A DNA stretch of 6,232 nt from an uncultured Faecalibacterium sp. (GTDB lineage Bacteria > Bacillota > Clostridia > Oscillospirales > Ruminococcaceae). The translations under genes and the position numbers were made by a program. Under the pieces are notes generated by a model. The model saw only the letters and a list, made by a program, of their open reading frames with translations. It did not search any database and was not told the origin of the DNA. Shown here piece after piece: positions 1 through 4,702 of this stretch. Numbering within the stretch: position 1 is the first letter of the stretch; every line of letters starts with the position of its first letter. The stretch spans positions 1-6,232 of the forward strand of contig CAKTGQ010000050.1 of assembly GCA_934561555.1 (NCBI GenBank), given 5' to 3'.

Positions 1-11
1 TCTTTTGTCTC

Positions 12-24
12 AGCGCTTGGCGCT
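12..24. repeat. Inverted repeat at the +1 of the leftward promoter
   Basis: AGCGC (12-16) and GCGCT (20-24) flank a 3-base loop; the repeat falls exactly where transcription from the promoter at 30-58 should begin. It could be an operator or a short hairpin at the 5' end of the transcript. I cannot tell which from sequence. Confidence 0.45.
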
Positions 25-29
25 CAAGT

Positions 30-58
30 ATAATACCACACCCCGGTGCACTTGTCAA
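30..58 (-). promoter_or_regulatory. Strong sigma-A-type promoter firing leftward out of the window
   Basis: Read on the minus strand, a perfect -35 TTGACA (58-53) is followed by exactly 17 bases and a -10 TATTAT (35-30). Predicted start of transcription is near 22-24, so the transcript leaves the window at its left edge and must serve a minus-strand gene there. It is the best promoter match in the window. The call rests on sequence match only. Confidence 0.75.
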
Positions 59-102
59 CACTTTTTGACATCTTTTTTCTATTTTCTTTGCGGAGGGGTG
101 AA

Positions 103-258
103 CGCCCTCTCAGGCGCTCCCGCGCCAGCTCTCCCAAGGGGAGAGCCAAGCCGTAAGGCTCATTGCTAAAGTTTTAAGTGTAATGAGAAAGTTTCCGGCA
201 GTGCTCTTGCCTCTCCCTTTGGGAGAGGTGGATTTGCGAAGCAAAGACGGAGAGGGCG
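103..258. repeat. Cruciform-forming inverted-repeat element (MITE-like, non-coding)
   Basis: The ends are a perfect 9-bp terminal inverted repeat, CGCCCTCTC (103-111) and GAGAGGGCG (250-258). Each arm then carries a small hairpin (GGCGC/GCGCC at 113-126; TTTGC/GCAAA at 233-245) and a larger one (GCTCTCCC/GGGAGAGC at 128-146; CCTCTCCC/GGGAGAGG at 210-228). Both arms end in CCAAG or its complement facing an AT-richer centre. The two arms therefore have the same architecture in opposite orientation. I see no convincing target-site duplication and no ORF. I associate repeats of this appearance with Faecalibacterium-type genomes, where they occur in many copies, but that is recollection and was not searched. 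Confidence 0.75.
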
Positions 259-274
259 CACGCCGTTAGCCTCG

Positions 275-310
275 GCACTAAAGTATTAAGCGCTGTGAGA
301 AAGCTATCGG
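275..310 (+). repeat. Second copy of the element's central segment
   Basis: This stretch aligns without gaps to 163-198 in the middle of the element at 103-258: 25 of 36 bases are identical by eye, with shared blocks CTAAAGT, TTAAG and TGAGAAAG. The spacing is 112 bases. It joins the degenerate arm that follows to the main element, suggesting a partial, decayed second unit rather than a chance match. Confidence 0.55.
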
Positions 311-343
311 GAGAGCTGGCGAACGTAGTGAGCCTGAGGGGGT
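307..343 (-). repeat. Degenerate third arm of the inverted-repeat element
   Basis: On the minus strand this reads CCCCCTCAGG, then a short spacer, then CGCCAGCTCTCCCG, matching the left arm of the main element (CCCTCTCAGG, spacer, GCGCCAGCTCTCCC, 106-135). The second half of the CTCTCCC palindrome is missing, so this copy is truncated there. It lies just upstream of the promoter for the downstream CoaX-like gene. Confidence 0.55.
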
Positions 344-387
344 GACTTCAGCGGAGGCTGTAAGCTTTCCAGCTGAAAGTAAAAGCC

Positions 388-416
388 TTGCGCATCGACG
401 GCGGGTGCGCTATTAT
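388..416 (+). promoter_or_regulatory. Candidate promoter of the CoaX-like gene
   Basis: TTGCGC (388-393), 17 bases, then TATTAT (411-416) at the head of a very AT-rich stretch (410-435) that offers further -10-like hexamers. The -35 matches only its first three bases. Predicted start is near 422-424, about 37 bases before the start codon. Confidence 0.5.
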
Positions 417-443
417 ATATTATATACATTATAAAGCGCTGCG

Positions 444-450
444 AAAGGAG
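444..450 (+). promoter_or_regulatory. Ribosome binding site, CoaX-like gene
   Basis: AAAGGAG lies 9 bases before the ATG at 460 and fixes that codon as the start. Confidence 0.8.
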
Positions 451-459
451 CCCTGACCC

Positions 460-1236
460 ATGATCCTCACCGTCAATATCGGCAACACCCACATCACCGT
501 GGGCGGCTACGAACAAGACACCCTTATCTTCTGCGGGCGGCTGCACTCCGACCCCGCTGCCACGGTGGAGGAATACGCCATCCGGCTGTTGAATCTGTTA
601 CAGCTGTACGGGGCATCCCCTGCGCAGATCGAGGGCGGCATTCTGGGCAGCGTGGTGCCCATGCTCAGCGGGCGGGTGCTGGCGGCTTTACAGCTTCTGT
701 GCAAGGCACGCATTCTGACTGTGGGGCCGGGGCTGAAAAGCGGCATCAAGCTGCGGCTGGACAACCCCGCGCAGCTGGGTGCAGAGCTGCTGTGCGGCGC
801 GGTGGCAGCACTGGCAGAGTGCCCCGGGCCGCTGGTGGTCATCTCGGCAGACACGGCTATCTCCCTGATGGCGGTGAACGCCAAGCAGGAGCTTGTGGGC
901 GGCGTGATCCTGCCCGGGCCGCAGCTTTCCATGAATGCGCTGGTACAGAAAACGGCCCAGCTGCCCCAGATCGACCCCGCCGCCAAAGCCTCGGACTCAG
1001 TGCTGGGCAAAAGCACCTCGGCCTGTTTGCAAAACGGCTTCGTGCTGGGCACGGCCAGTATGCTGGACGGTCTGGCCGACCGCTTCTGCGCCGAGCTGGG
1101 CGCACAGACCGCCTTTTACGCCACCGGCGACCTGCCCCGCTCCATCCGGGAGGCCTGCCGCACCCCCATCCACTACCGCGAGACCCTGATTACCGACGGT
1201 CTGCACCGCATCTGGCTGCGAAACCGGAAGGGTTGA
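460..1236 (+). CDS. coaX: CoaX-like protein (type III pantothenate kinase family), active site degenerate
   Basis: The protein has 258 residues, the normal size for type III pantothenate kinase (CoaX), which phosphorylates pantothenate in the first step of coenzyme A synthesis in the cytosol. Family landmarks seen are the N-terminal phosphate-binding motif NIGNT (6-10), SVVP (64-67), GPGLKSG (89-95), DNPAQLGAE (101-109), LVGGVILPG (145-153), LGKST (182-186) and the C-terminal ATGDL (221-225). The canonical acidic residues are changed. The Asp of DxGNT is Asn6, the Asp-Arg of GADR is Glu109-Leu110, and the DFGTATT motif reads SADTAIS (129-135), putting Ser129 at the catalytic Asp and Asp131 at the Gly. 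Fold assignment is secure; kinase activity is doubtful. No terminator follows the stop codon, so transcription may run into the tRNA unit, whose promoter begins 11 bases past the stop. Confidence 0.85.
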   Translation: MILTVNIGNTHITVGGYEQDTLIFCGRLHSDPAATVEEYAIRLLNLLQLYGASPAQIEGGILGSVVPMLSGRVLAALQLLCKARILTVGPGLKSGIKLRLDNPAQLGAELLCGAVAALAECPGPLVVISADTAISLMAVNAKQELVGGVILPGPQLSMNALVQKTAQLPQIDPAAKASDSVLGKSTSACLQNGFVLGTASMLDGLADRFCAELGAQTAFYATGDLPRSIREACRTPIHYRETLITDGLHRIWLRNRKG

Positions 1237-1246
1237 CGATTTTCGT

Positions 1247-1275
1247 TTGCATTTTGCATCCTGATGTGTTATACT
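1247..1275 (+). promoter_or_regulatory. Promoter of tRNA-Arg, with extended -10
   Basis: TTGCAT (1247-1252), 17 bases, then TATACT (1270-1275) preceded by TGT, an extended -10 element. Predicted start is near 1281-1282. A dedicated promoter fits a stable RNA that must be expressed independently of the gene upstream. Confidence 0.65.
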
Positions 1276-1280
1276 GTGTT

Positions 1281-1299
1281 GTACCCACCAAAGGGGTAC
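1281..1299 (+). other. Hairpin at the 5' end of the pre-tRNA leader
   Basis: GTACCC (1281-1286) and GGGTAC (1294-1299) pair perfectly around a 7-base loop. The stem begins at the predicted transcription start, so the primary transcript would carry it at its 5' end, 7 bases before the mature tRNA, where RNase P removes the leader. Confidence 0.5.
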
Positions 1300-1306
1300 G
1301 GCATTT

Positions 1307-1383
1307 GCGATCGTAGCTCAGCTGGATAGAGCGTTCGGCTCCGACCCGGAAGGCCAGAGGTTCGAATCCTCCCGGTCGCACCA
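1307..1383 (+). tRNA. tRNA-Arg, anticodon CCG
   Basis: A complete 77-base cloverleaf can be folded by hand. The 7-bp acceptor stem is 1307-1313 with 1373-1379, including one U-G pair. The D stem is GCTC/GAGC (1316-1319, 1329-1332). The anticodon stem 1334-1338/1346-1350 carries loop CTCCGAC, giving anticodon CCG at 1341-1343, which reads the arginine codon CGG. The variable loop is 5 bases, and the T loop is TTCGAAT (1361-1367). CCA is encoded (1381-1383). The outer pair of the T stem is an A-C mismatch (1356, 1372). An intrinsic terminator abuts the 3' end, so the precursor has almost no trailer. Confidence 0.95.
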
Positions 1384-1420
1384 AGGACTGCTGCACAGGT
1401 TTTGTGCAGCAGTCCTTTTT
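1383..1420 (+). terminator. Rho-independent terminator of tRNA-Arg
   Basis: A perfect 15-bp stem (1383-1397 with 1403-1417), loop GGTTT, followed by further T residues and an AT-rich tail. The stem starts on the last base of the encoded CCA end. Its core and loop recur in the hydrolase terminator at 2984-3017. Confidence 0.9.
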
Positions 1421-1441
1421 ATTTATTTTATCGAATCCATC

Positions 1442-1469
1442 TTGCAAAAGTACCGCAGTGCCTTATAAT
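1442..1469 (+). promoter_or_regulatory. Promoter of the MATE transporter gene
   Basis: TTGCAA (1442-1447), 16 bases, then a perfect -10 TATAAT (1464-1469). Predicted start is near 1475-1477, giving a 5' leader of about 58 bases. It lies directly after the tRNA terminator, so the transporter is its own transcription unit. Confidence 0.7.
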
Positions 1470-1474
1470 AGAGG

Positions 1475-1500
1475 CTGTGCCCCGGTGTGCGCGGGCACAG
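1475..1500 (+). other. 5'-UTR hairpin of the MATE transcript
   Basis: CTGTGCCC (1475-1482) and GGGCACAG (1493-1500) form a perfect 8-bp stem with a 10-base loop, starting at the predicted transcription start. It is not followed by a T run and lies well before the ribosome binding site AAAGGA (1519-1524). It may protect the 5' end of the mRNA or be an operator; no known riboswitch is recognised. Confidence 0.5.
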
Positions 1501-1533
1501 TTTAGGGATATATAGGATAAAGGAAAAAAGAGT

Positions 1534-2895
1534 ATGGCTTCTCAAACGAATACGCTGACGGAAGGCCCTCTGGCCAAGCAGATCTTTCTGGTCAGTCTGC
1601 CGCTGGCGCTTTCCAACCTGCTGCAGGTGCTGTTCAACATGTCGGACGTGGCGGTGGTGGGGCGTTTTGCCGGGTCTACGGCGCTGGGCGCTGTGGGCTC
1701 CACCAGCACGCTGGTGACCCTGTTCACCGGCTTTCTCATCGGCCTGAGCAACGGCATCAACGTGCTGGTGGCGCGTTTTTACGGTGCGCGCCACCCCAAG
1801 GACGTGGAAAAGACCGTCCACTCGGCGGCCATTATCAGCGCCGTTGCCGGTGTGGTGTTGCTGCTCATCGGCCTGCTGGGCTCCCCCGCCATGCTGCGGC
1901 TGCTGAACACCAAGGAGGATCTGCTGCCCGGCGCGATCCTGTATCTGCGGGTGTATTTTCTGGGTATGCCGGCACTGGCGCTGTACAACTTCGGCAACGC
2001 GGTGTTCAGCTCCATCGGCGACACCAAAAAGCCGCTGATGTATCTTTCCATTGCCGGTGCGCTGAACATTCTGCTGAACTTGTTCTTTGTCATCGCGTGC
2101 GATCTGAGCGTGGTGGGCGTGGCACTGGCAAGTGCCATCAGTCAGTGCGTTTCCGCCTTTCTGATCCTGCGGGCGCTGACCCGGGTGCAGGACTGCTACG
2201 CGCTGGACCTGCACAAATTACAGCTGGACCCGGCGCAGGCCAAGAGCATCCTTGCGCTGGGCGTGCCCGCCGGGCTGCAGAACGCCATTTTTGCCATTGC
2301 CAACCTGTTCATTCAGGCAGGCGTCAACTCCTTCGACTCTTTGATGGTCAAGGGCAACAGCGCCGCCGCCAACGCGGATGCGCTGATTTACGACTGCATG
2401 GCGGCCTTCTACATGGCCTGCGCCAGCTTTATGAGCCAGAACTACGGTGCGGGACGGCCTGACCGGGTGAAGAAGAGCTACTTCATCAGTCTGGGCTACT
2501 CCTTCGGCGTGGGGCTTGTGCTGGGCGCGGCGCTGTTCTTCTGCGGGCCGTCCTTCTTAGCGCTGTTCACCACCGAAGCGGCGGTCATCGACGCCGGCAT
2601 GAAGCGGGTGGCCGTGATGGCCTTTGCCTACTGCATCTCGGCCTTTATGGACTGCACCATCGCCGCCTCCCGCGGGCTGGGCAAGACGGTGGTGCCCACC
2701 GTCATTGTGGTGCTGGGCTCCTGCGTGTTCCGGGTGGTCTGGGTGTACACCATCTTTGCCCACTTCCACACCATCCCGGCGCTGTACCTGCTGTACCCCT
2801 GCAGCTGGACGCTGACCGCGCTGGCAGAGATCGCCTATTTTGCCAGTTGTTACAAGCGTGCAATGGCCATCTTCCGCAAGCAGGCGGCGGCGTAA
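1534..2895 (+). CDS. MATE family multidrug/cation efflux transporter
   Basis: The 453-residue length is typical of MATE transporters, inner-membrane antiporters that export drugs or metabolites in exchange for Na+ or H+. About twelve hydrophobic segments fall into two MatE halves (roughly 15-215 and 235-445). Family landmarks are NMSDVAVVG (35-43), the N-half turn VARFYGARHP (79-88) with its matching C-half motif SFMSQNYGAGRPDRV (298-312), PAGLQN (245-250) and the helix containing YPCSW (421-425). The start ATG is fixed by AAAGGA nine bases upstream. The substrate cannot be read from sequence. The gene is monocistronic, between its own promoter and a strong terminator. Similar proteins are often labelled NorM, MepA or DinF; I do not choose among them. 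Confidence 0.92.
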   Translation: MASQTNTLTEGPLAKQIFLVSLPLALSNLLQVLFNMSDVAVVGRFAGSTALGAVGSTSTLVTLFTGFLIGLSNGINVLVARFYGARHPKDVEKTVHSAAIISAVAGVVLLLIGLLGSPAMLRLLNTKEDLLPGAILYLRVYFLGMPALALYNFGNAVFSSIGDTKKPLMYLSIAGALNILLNLFFVIACDLSVVGVALASAISQCVSAFLILRALTRVQDCYALDLHKLQLDPAQAKSILALGVPAGLQNAIFAIANLFIQAGVNSFDSLMVKGNSAAANADALIYDCMAAFYMACASFMSQNYGAGRPDRVKKSYFISLGYSFGVGLVLGAALFFCGPSFLALFTTEAAVIDAGMKRVAVMAFAYCISAFMDCTIAASRGLGKTVVPTVIVVLGSCVFRVVWVYTIFAHFHTIPALYLLYPCSWTLTALAEIAYFASCYKRAMAIFRKQAAA

Positions 2896-2917
2896 GAGGA
2901 AATACGATATAAAAATT

Positions 2918-2959
2918 GTCCCCCGGGAAAATCCGCAGATTTTCCCGGGGGGACTTTTT
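2918..2959 (+). terminator. Rho-independent terminator of the MATE gene
   Basis: A 16-bp stem with one bulged G pairs 2918-2933 with 2938-2954 around loop CGCA, followed by TTTTT (2955-2959). It begins 22 bases after the stop codon. An A run precedes the stem (2911-2915), so it might also work on the minus strand. Confidence 0.9.
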
Positions 2960-2983
2960 ACGAAAGGGGGCGTTCCCGCACAC

Positions 2984-3017
2984 AAAAGGGCTGCTGCACA
3001 AACCGTGCAGCAGCCCT
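2984..3017 (-). terminator. Rho-independent terminator of the secreted hydrolase gene
   Basis: On the minus strand a perfect 13-bp stem (3017-3005 with 2999-2987) encloses loop GGTTT and runs into TTTTGTGTG. It starts 15 bases past the hydrolase stop codon. The T tract is modest. Loop and stem core match the tRNA-Arg terminator. Confidence 0.8.
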
Positions 3018-3032
3018 CTTACTTTTTAGTGA

Positions 3033-4400
3033 TTACTTGCTCTGTTTGCCCAGCCAGGTCCACAGATCCTCGCCGGTGATATCATCCTTGCATTCCCGGT
3101 TGAAGAAATACAGCCAGCTCAAGTGACCCATATACTGGTAGGGTTCACCATCAGTGCCTTTGTACAGACCGGTGGTATCATGAACATCAGCAAAAATGCT
3201 GGTGTGTACCTTGGCATCCACCGCTTTCAAACGTGCCAGCGTGGGTACCTCGTAGATCGTCGGGTCCACAATCGTGTCGTTCTCTGCATAGACGAACCAC
3301 ATGGGCAGGTCCTTCAGAGCGGCCAGCTGCTCCTCGGTAATGCCGCTGTCCTTATAGGCCTCGCAGATGGGATAAGCTGCCGCAAAGTACTCGGGATACT
3401 GGATCGCCATGTTCACGGTCATATAACCGCCGTTGGAGCAGCCACCAATGAGGATGCGGTTCGTGTCGATCTGGGGATGCTCTGCCACAAAGGCATCAAT
3501 GAGCTCCTTCAGGGTCTGGGTGTACACCGAGGGCACGCCCGGGTTGTTGCCCCAGTCCCCGGCCTCGTTATATTGCAGCCAGAACGTGGGGGTCTGAGGC
3601 AGCAGCACATAGGCAGCCCCGCCCATGGCCTGCTGGAACTCGTCACTGAGGAGCGCAGAGGCTTTGTTGCCCAGAAAAGCAATAGAAGGATCCTTGCCGC
3701 CCTCTCCTGCACCGTGGAGCCAGATGACCAGAGGCAGCTTCTGACCCTTAGGTGCATAGTAACCATAGGTCAGCTCTTTGCCATCGGTGCCGCGGAACAC
3801 TCCGTCGGTGACAAACTGCTTCATCTGAGGGATCAGGGCATCCTCGTGGTCCACTACCGGGTCCACAGCAGCGGTGACCTTCTGCCCAAAAATGGTAGCC
3901 AGAGCGGAGTTTTCCTTCATGTTGATCTCCAGCTCATAGGGCTTGCACCATGTATTCATGCCCACCAGAAAGTCGTAGCAGAAGGGACTGCCGGTGTTGG
4001 GGTCGCAGGACATCTCCAGACAGACATACTTGGAGGGGACCTCCAGCTTTTTACCGTTTTTAGTGCAGGTATAGGCCGCTGTTACCGTGCGGGGCGCGCT
4101 GGCCACGATGTGGGGGCCGCCAAAGTTGCCCCCATCCATGGACTCCTTGTGCTCCACCACAGAGGCGATATCCTCTGCCCGGACGCTGCGAGGATCCAGT
4201 AAACGGTCGAAGGTAAGAATGGTCGCCTTGACGCCGGGGCCCCAATCGTAACCCTCCACCACAGCGGTCTGCGTGCAGGTAAGAGCCAACTCCGGCTCAA
4301 AACAAGCGCTGGCAGAGGTAGCGCCGCTTACCACTGCTGCACCCAGCATACCGGCAGCTGTGCCGGTGCGAAGAAACTGACGACGAGAAATTTTGTTCAT
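3033..4400 (-). CDS. Tat-exported alpha/beta hydrolase (esterase/prolyl-oligopeptidase-like) with N-terminal Ig-like domain
   Basis: The protein has 455 residues counted from the ATG at 4400, chosen because AAAGGAG lies 6 bases upstream and the protein then opens with a twin-arginine signal peptide: SRRQFLR (5-11), a hydrophobic stretch (14-27) and a likely SPase site after SASA (29-32). Residues about 45-195 look like an Ig-like domain. The hydrolase domain (about 205-455) shows the oxyanion-hole motif HGAGEGG (229-235), nucleophile Ser322 in GCSNG (320-324), probable acid Asp375 in ENDTIVDP and probable His426 in GHLSW. The layout resembles Thermotoga EstA and the PHB-depolymerase/feruloyl-esterase (LpqC-like) group. 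It probably cleaves esters outside the membrane, perhaps on dietary polysaccharides; the substrate is inference. Ten Cys, seven within residues 33-152, are unusual for an exported protein. It is a single-gene unit. Confidence 0.85.
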   Translation of the reverse strand: MNKISRRQFLRTGTAAGMLGAAVVSGATSASACFEPELALTCTQTAVVEGYDWGPGVKATILTFDRLLDPRSVRAEDIASVVEHKESMDGGNFGGPHIVASAPRTVTAAYTCTKNGKKLEVPSKYVCLEMSCDPNTGSPFCYDFLVGMNTWCKPYELEINMKENSALATIFGQKVTAAVDPVVDHEDALIPQMKQFVTDGVFRGTDGKELTYGYYAPKGQKLPLVIWLHGAGEGGKDPSIAFLGNKASALLSDEFQQAMGGAAYVLLPQTPTFWLQYNEAGDWGNNPGVPSVYTQTLKELIDAFVAEHPQIDTNRILIGGCSNGGYMTVNMAIQYPEYFAAAYPICEAYKDSGITEEQLAALKDLPMWFVYAENDTIVDPTIYEVPTLARLKAVDAKVHTSIFADVHDTTGLYKGTDGEPYQYMGHLSWLYFFNRECKDDITGEDLWTWLGKQSK

Positions 4401-4406
4401 GATAGT

Positions 4407-4413
4407 CTCCTTT
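4407..4413 (-). promoter_or_regulatory. Ribosome binding site that sets the hydrolase start
   Basis: AAAGGAG on the minus strand, 6 bases before the ATG at 4400. It rules out the in-frame upstream ATG at 4451, which would add 17 residues ahead of the twin-arginine signal and has no comparable site. Confidence 0.85.
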
Positions 4414-4486
4414 TTTCGGTGTTCTTCCTGCTGCGGAGCCCGAAGCTCCATATTCTGATGCTAGGATAGCATATTCCAGAGAAAAA

Positions 4487-4608
4487 TATCATTTTTTTCA
4501 CAATCTGTCGTTTTCGCCGCACAATCTGCAAAAGTTTCAAAATGGTATCATTTTTTATTGTATAGATTGCACAATTCAACCTCCCCTTCTATTGTGCAAC
4601 ATTCTATA
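4487..4608 (-). promoter_or_regulatory. Probable control region of the hydrolase gene with repeated CACAAT boxes
   Basis: This AT-rich region upstream of the hydrolase holds CACAATCTG twice (4499-4507 and 4520-4528, 21 bases apart start to start). It also holds a large inverted repeat: TATAGATTGCACAAT (4561-4575) faces ATTGTGCAA, then three unpaired bases and TCTATA (4591-4608). TATCATTTTTT occurs twice (4487-4497, 4546-4556). No textbook -35/-10 pair stands out, which fits an activator-dependent promoter but does not prove one. The regulator is unknown. Confidence 0.5.
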
Positions 4609-4644
4609 CCGTACTATCCGAAGGCGGGTGTGCGTAACGTTCCT

Positions 4645-4691
4645 AAAAAAGCACAAAACCGGACAGTCTGCGGGCTGTCCGGTTTTGTGCT
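4645..4691 (-). terminator. Rho-independent terminator of the unknown membrane-protein gene
   Basis: A perfect 17-bp stem (4650-4666 with 4675-4691), 8-base loop, and six T residues on the minus strand (4650-4645; the first is in the stem). It starts 12 bases after the stop codon. Confidence 0.9.
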
Positions 4692-4702
4692 ATCACAAGG
4701 TT

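Noticed and set aside
304..546. Minus-strand ORF of 80 codons across the coaX promoter and start
   Set aside because: It spans the repeat arm, the coaX promoter and the coaX start, with no recognisable domain or RBS.
1356..1372. A-C mismatch at the outer T-stem pair as a sign of a tRNA pseudogene
   Set aside because: All other stems, the loops, anticodon and CCA end are intact, and mismatches at pair 49-65 occur in functional tRNAs.
1475..1500. Riboswitch or attenuator upstream of the MATE gene (guanidine-type switches are known before some efflux genes)
   Set aside because: The leader of about 58 bases holds a single simple hairpin with no conserved aptamer core and no terminator alternative.
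1423..2214. Minus-strand ORF of 263 codons antisense to the MATE gene
   Set aside because: It is rich in Gln, His and Arg with no domain, no RBS, and extends through the MATE promoter and 5' hairpin.
3123..4202. Plus-strand ORF of 359 codons antisense to the hydrolase
   Set aside because: It lies inside a gene with clear catalytic motifs and a signal peptide; the translation is low-complexity His/Leu/Gly-rich and has no RBS. It is a shadow of the GC-rich coding strand.
3033..4400. Lipoprotein reading of the hydrolase signal, with Cys33 as the lipidated residue
   Set aside because: The three residues before Cys33 are ASA; a lipobox normally has Leu, Val or Ile at -3. Ordinary cleavage after an AxA-type site fits better, although lipidation cannot be excluded.
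3033..4451. Longer hydrolase reading from the ATG at 4451 (472 residues)
   Set aside because: The 17 added residues are charged and precede a canonical twin-arginine signal; the ATG at 4400 has a strong, well-spaced RBS.
4397..4579. Minus-strand 60-codon ORF beginning with TTG, whose TGA stop overlaps the hydrolase ATG (ATGA), suggesting a coupled leader peptide
   Set aside because: The purine-rich site touches the TTG with no spacing, the start is a weak codon, the AT-rich composition and rare codons look intergenic, and it runs through the repeated boxes of the control region. The overlap is notable but is not enough support.
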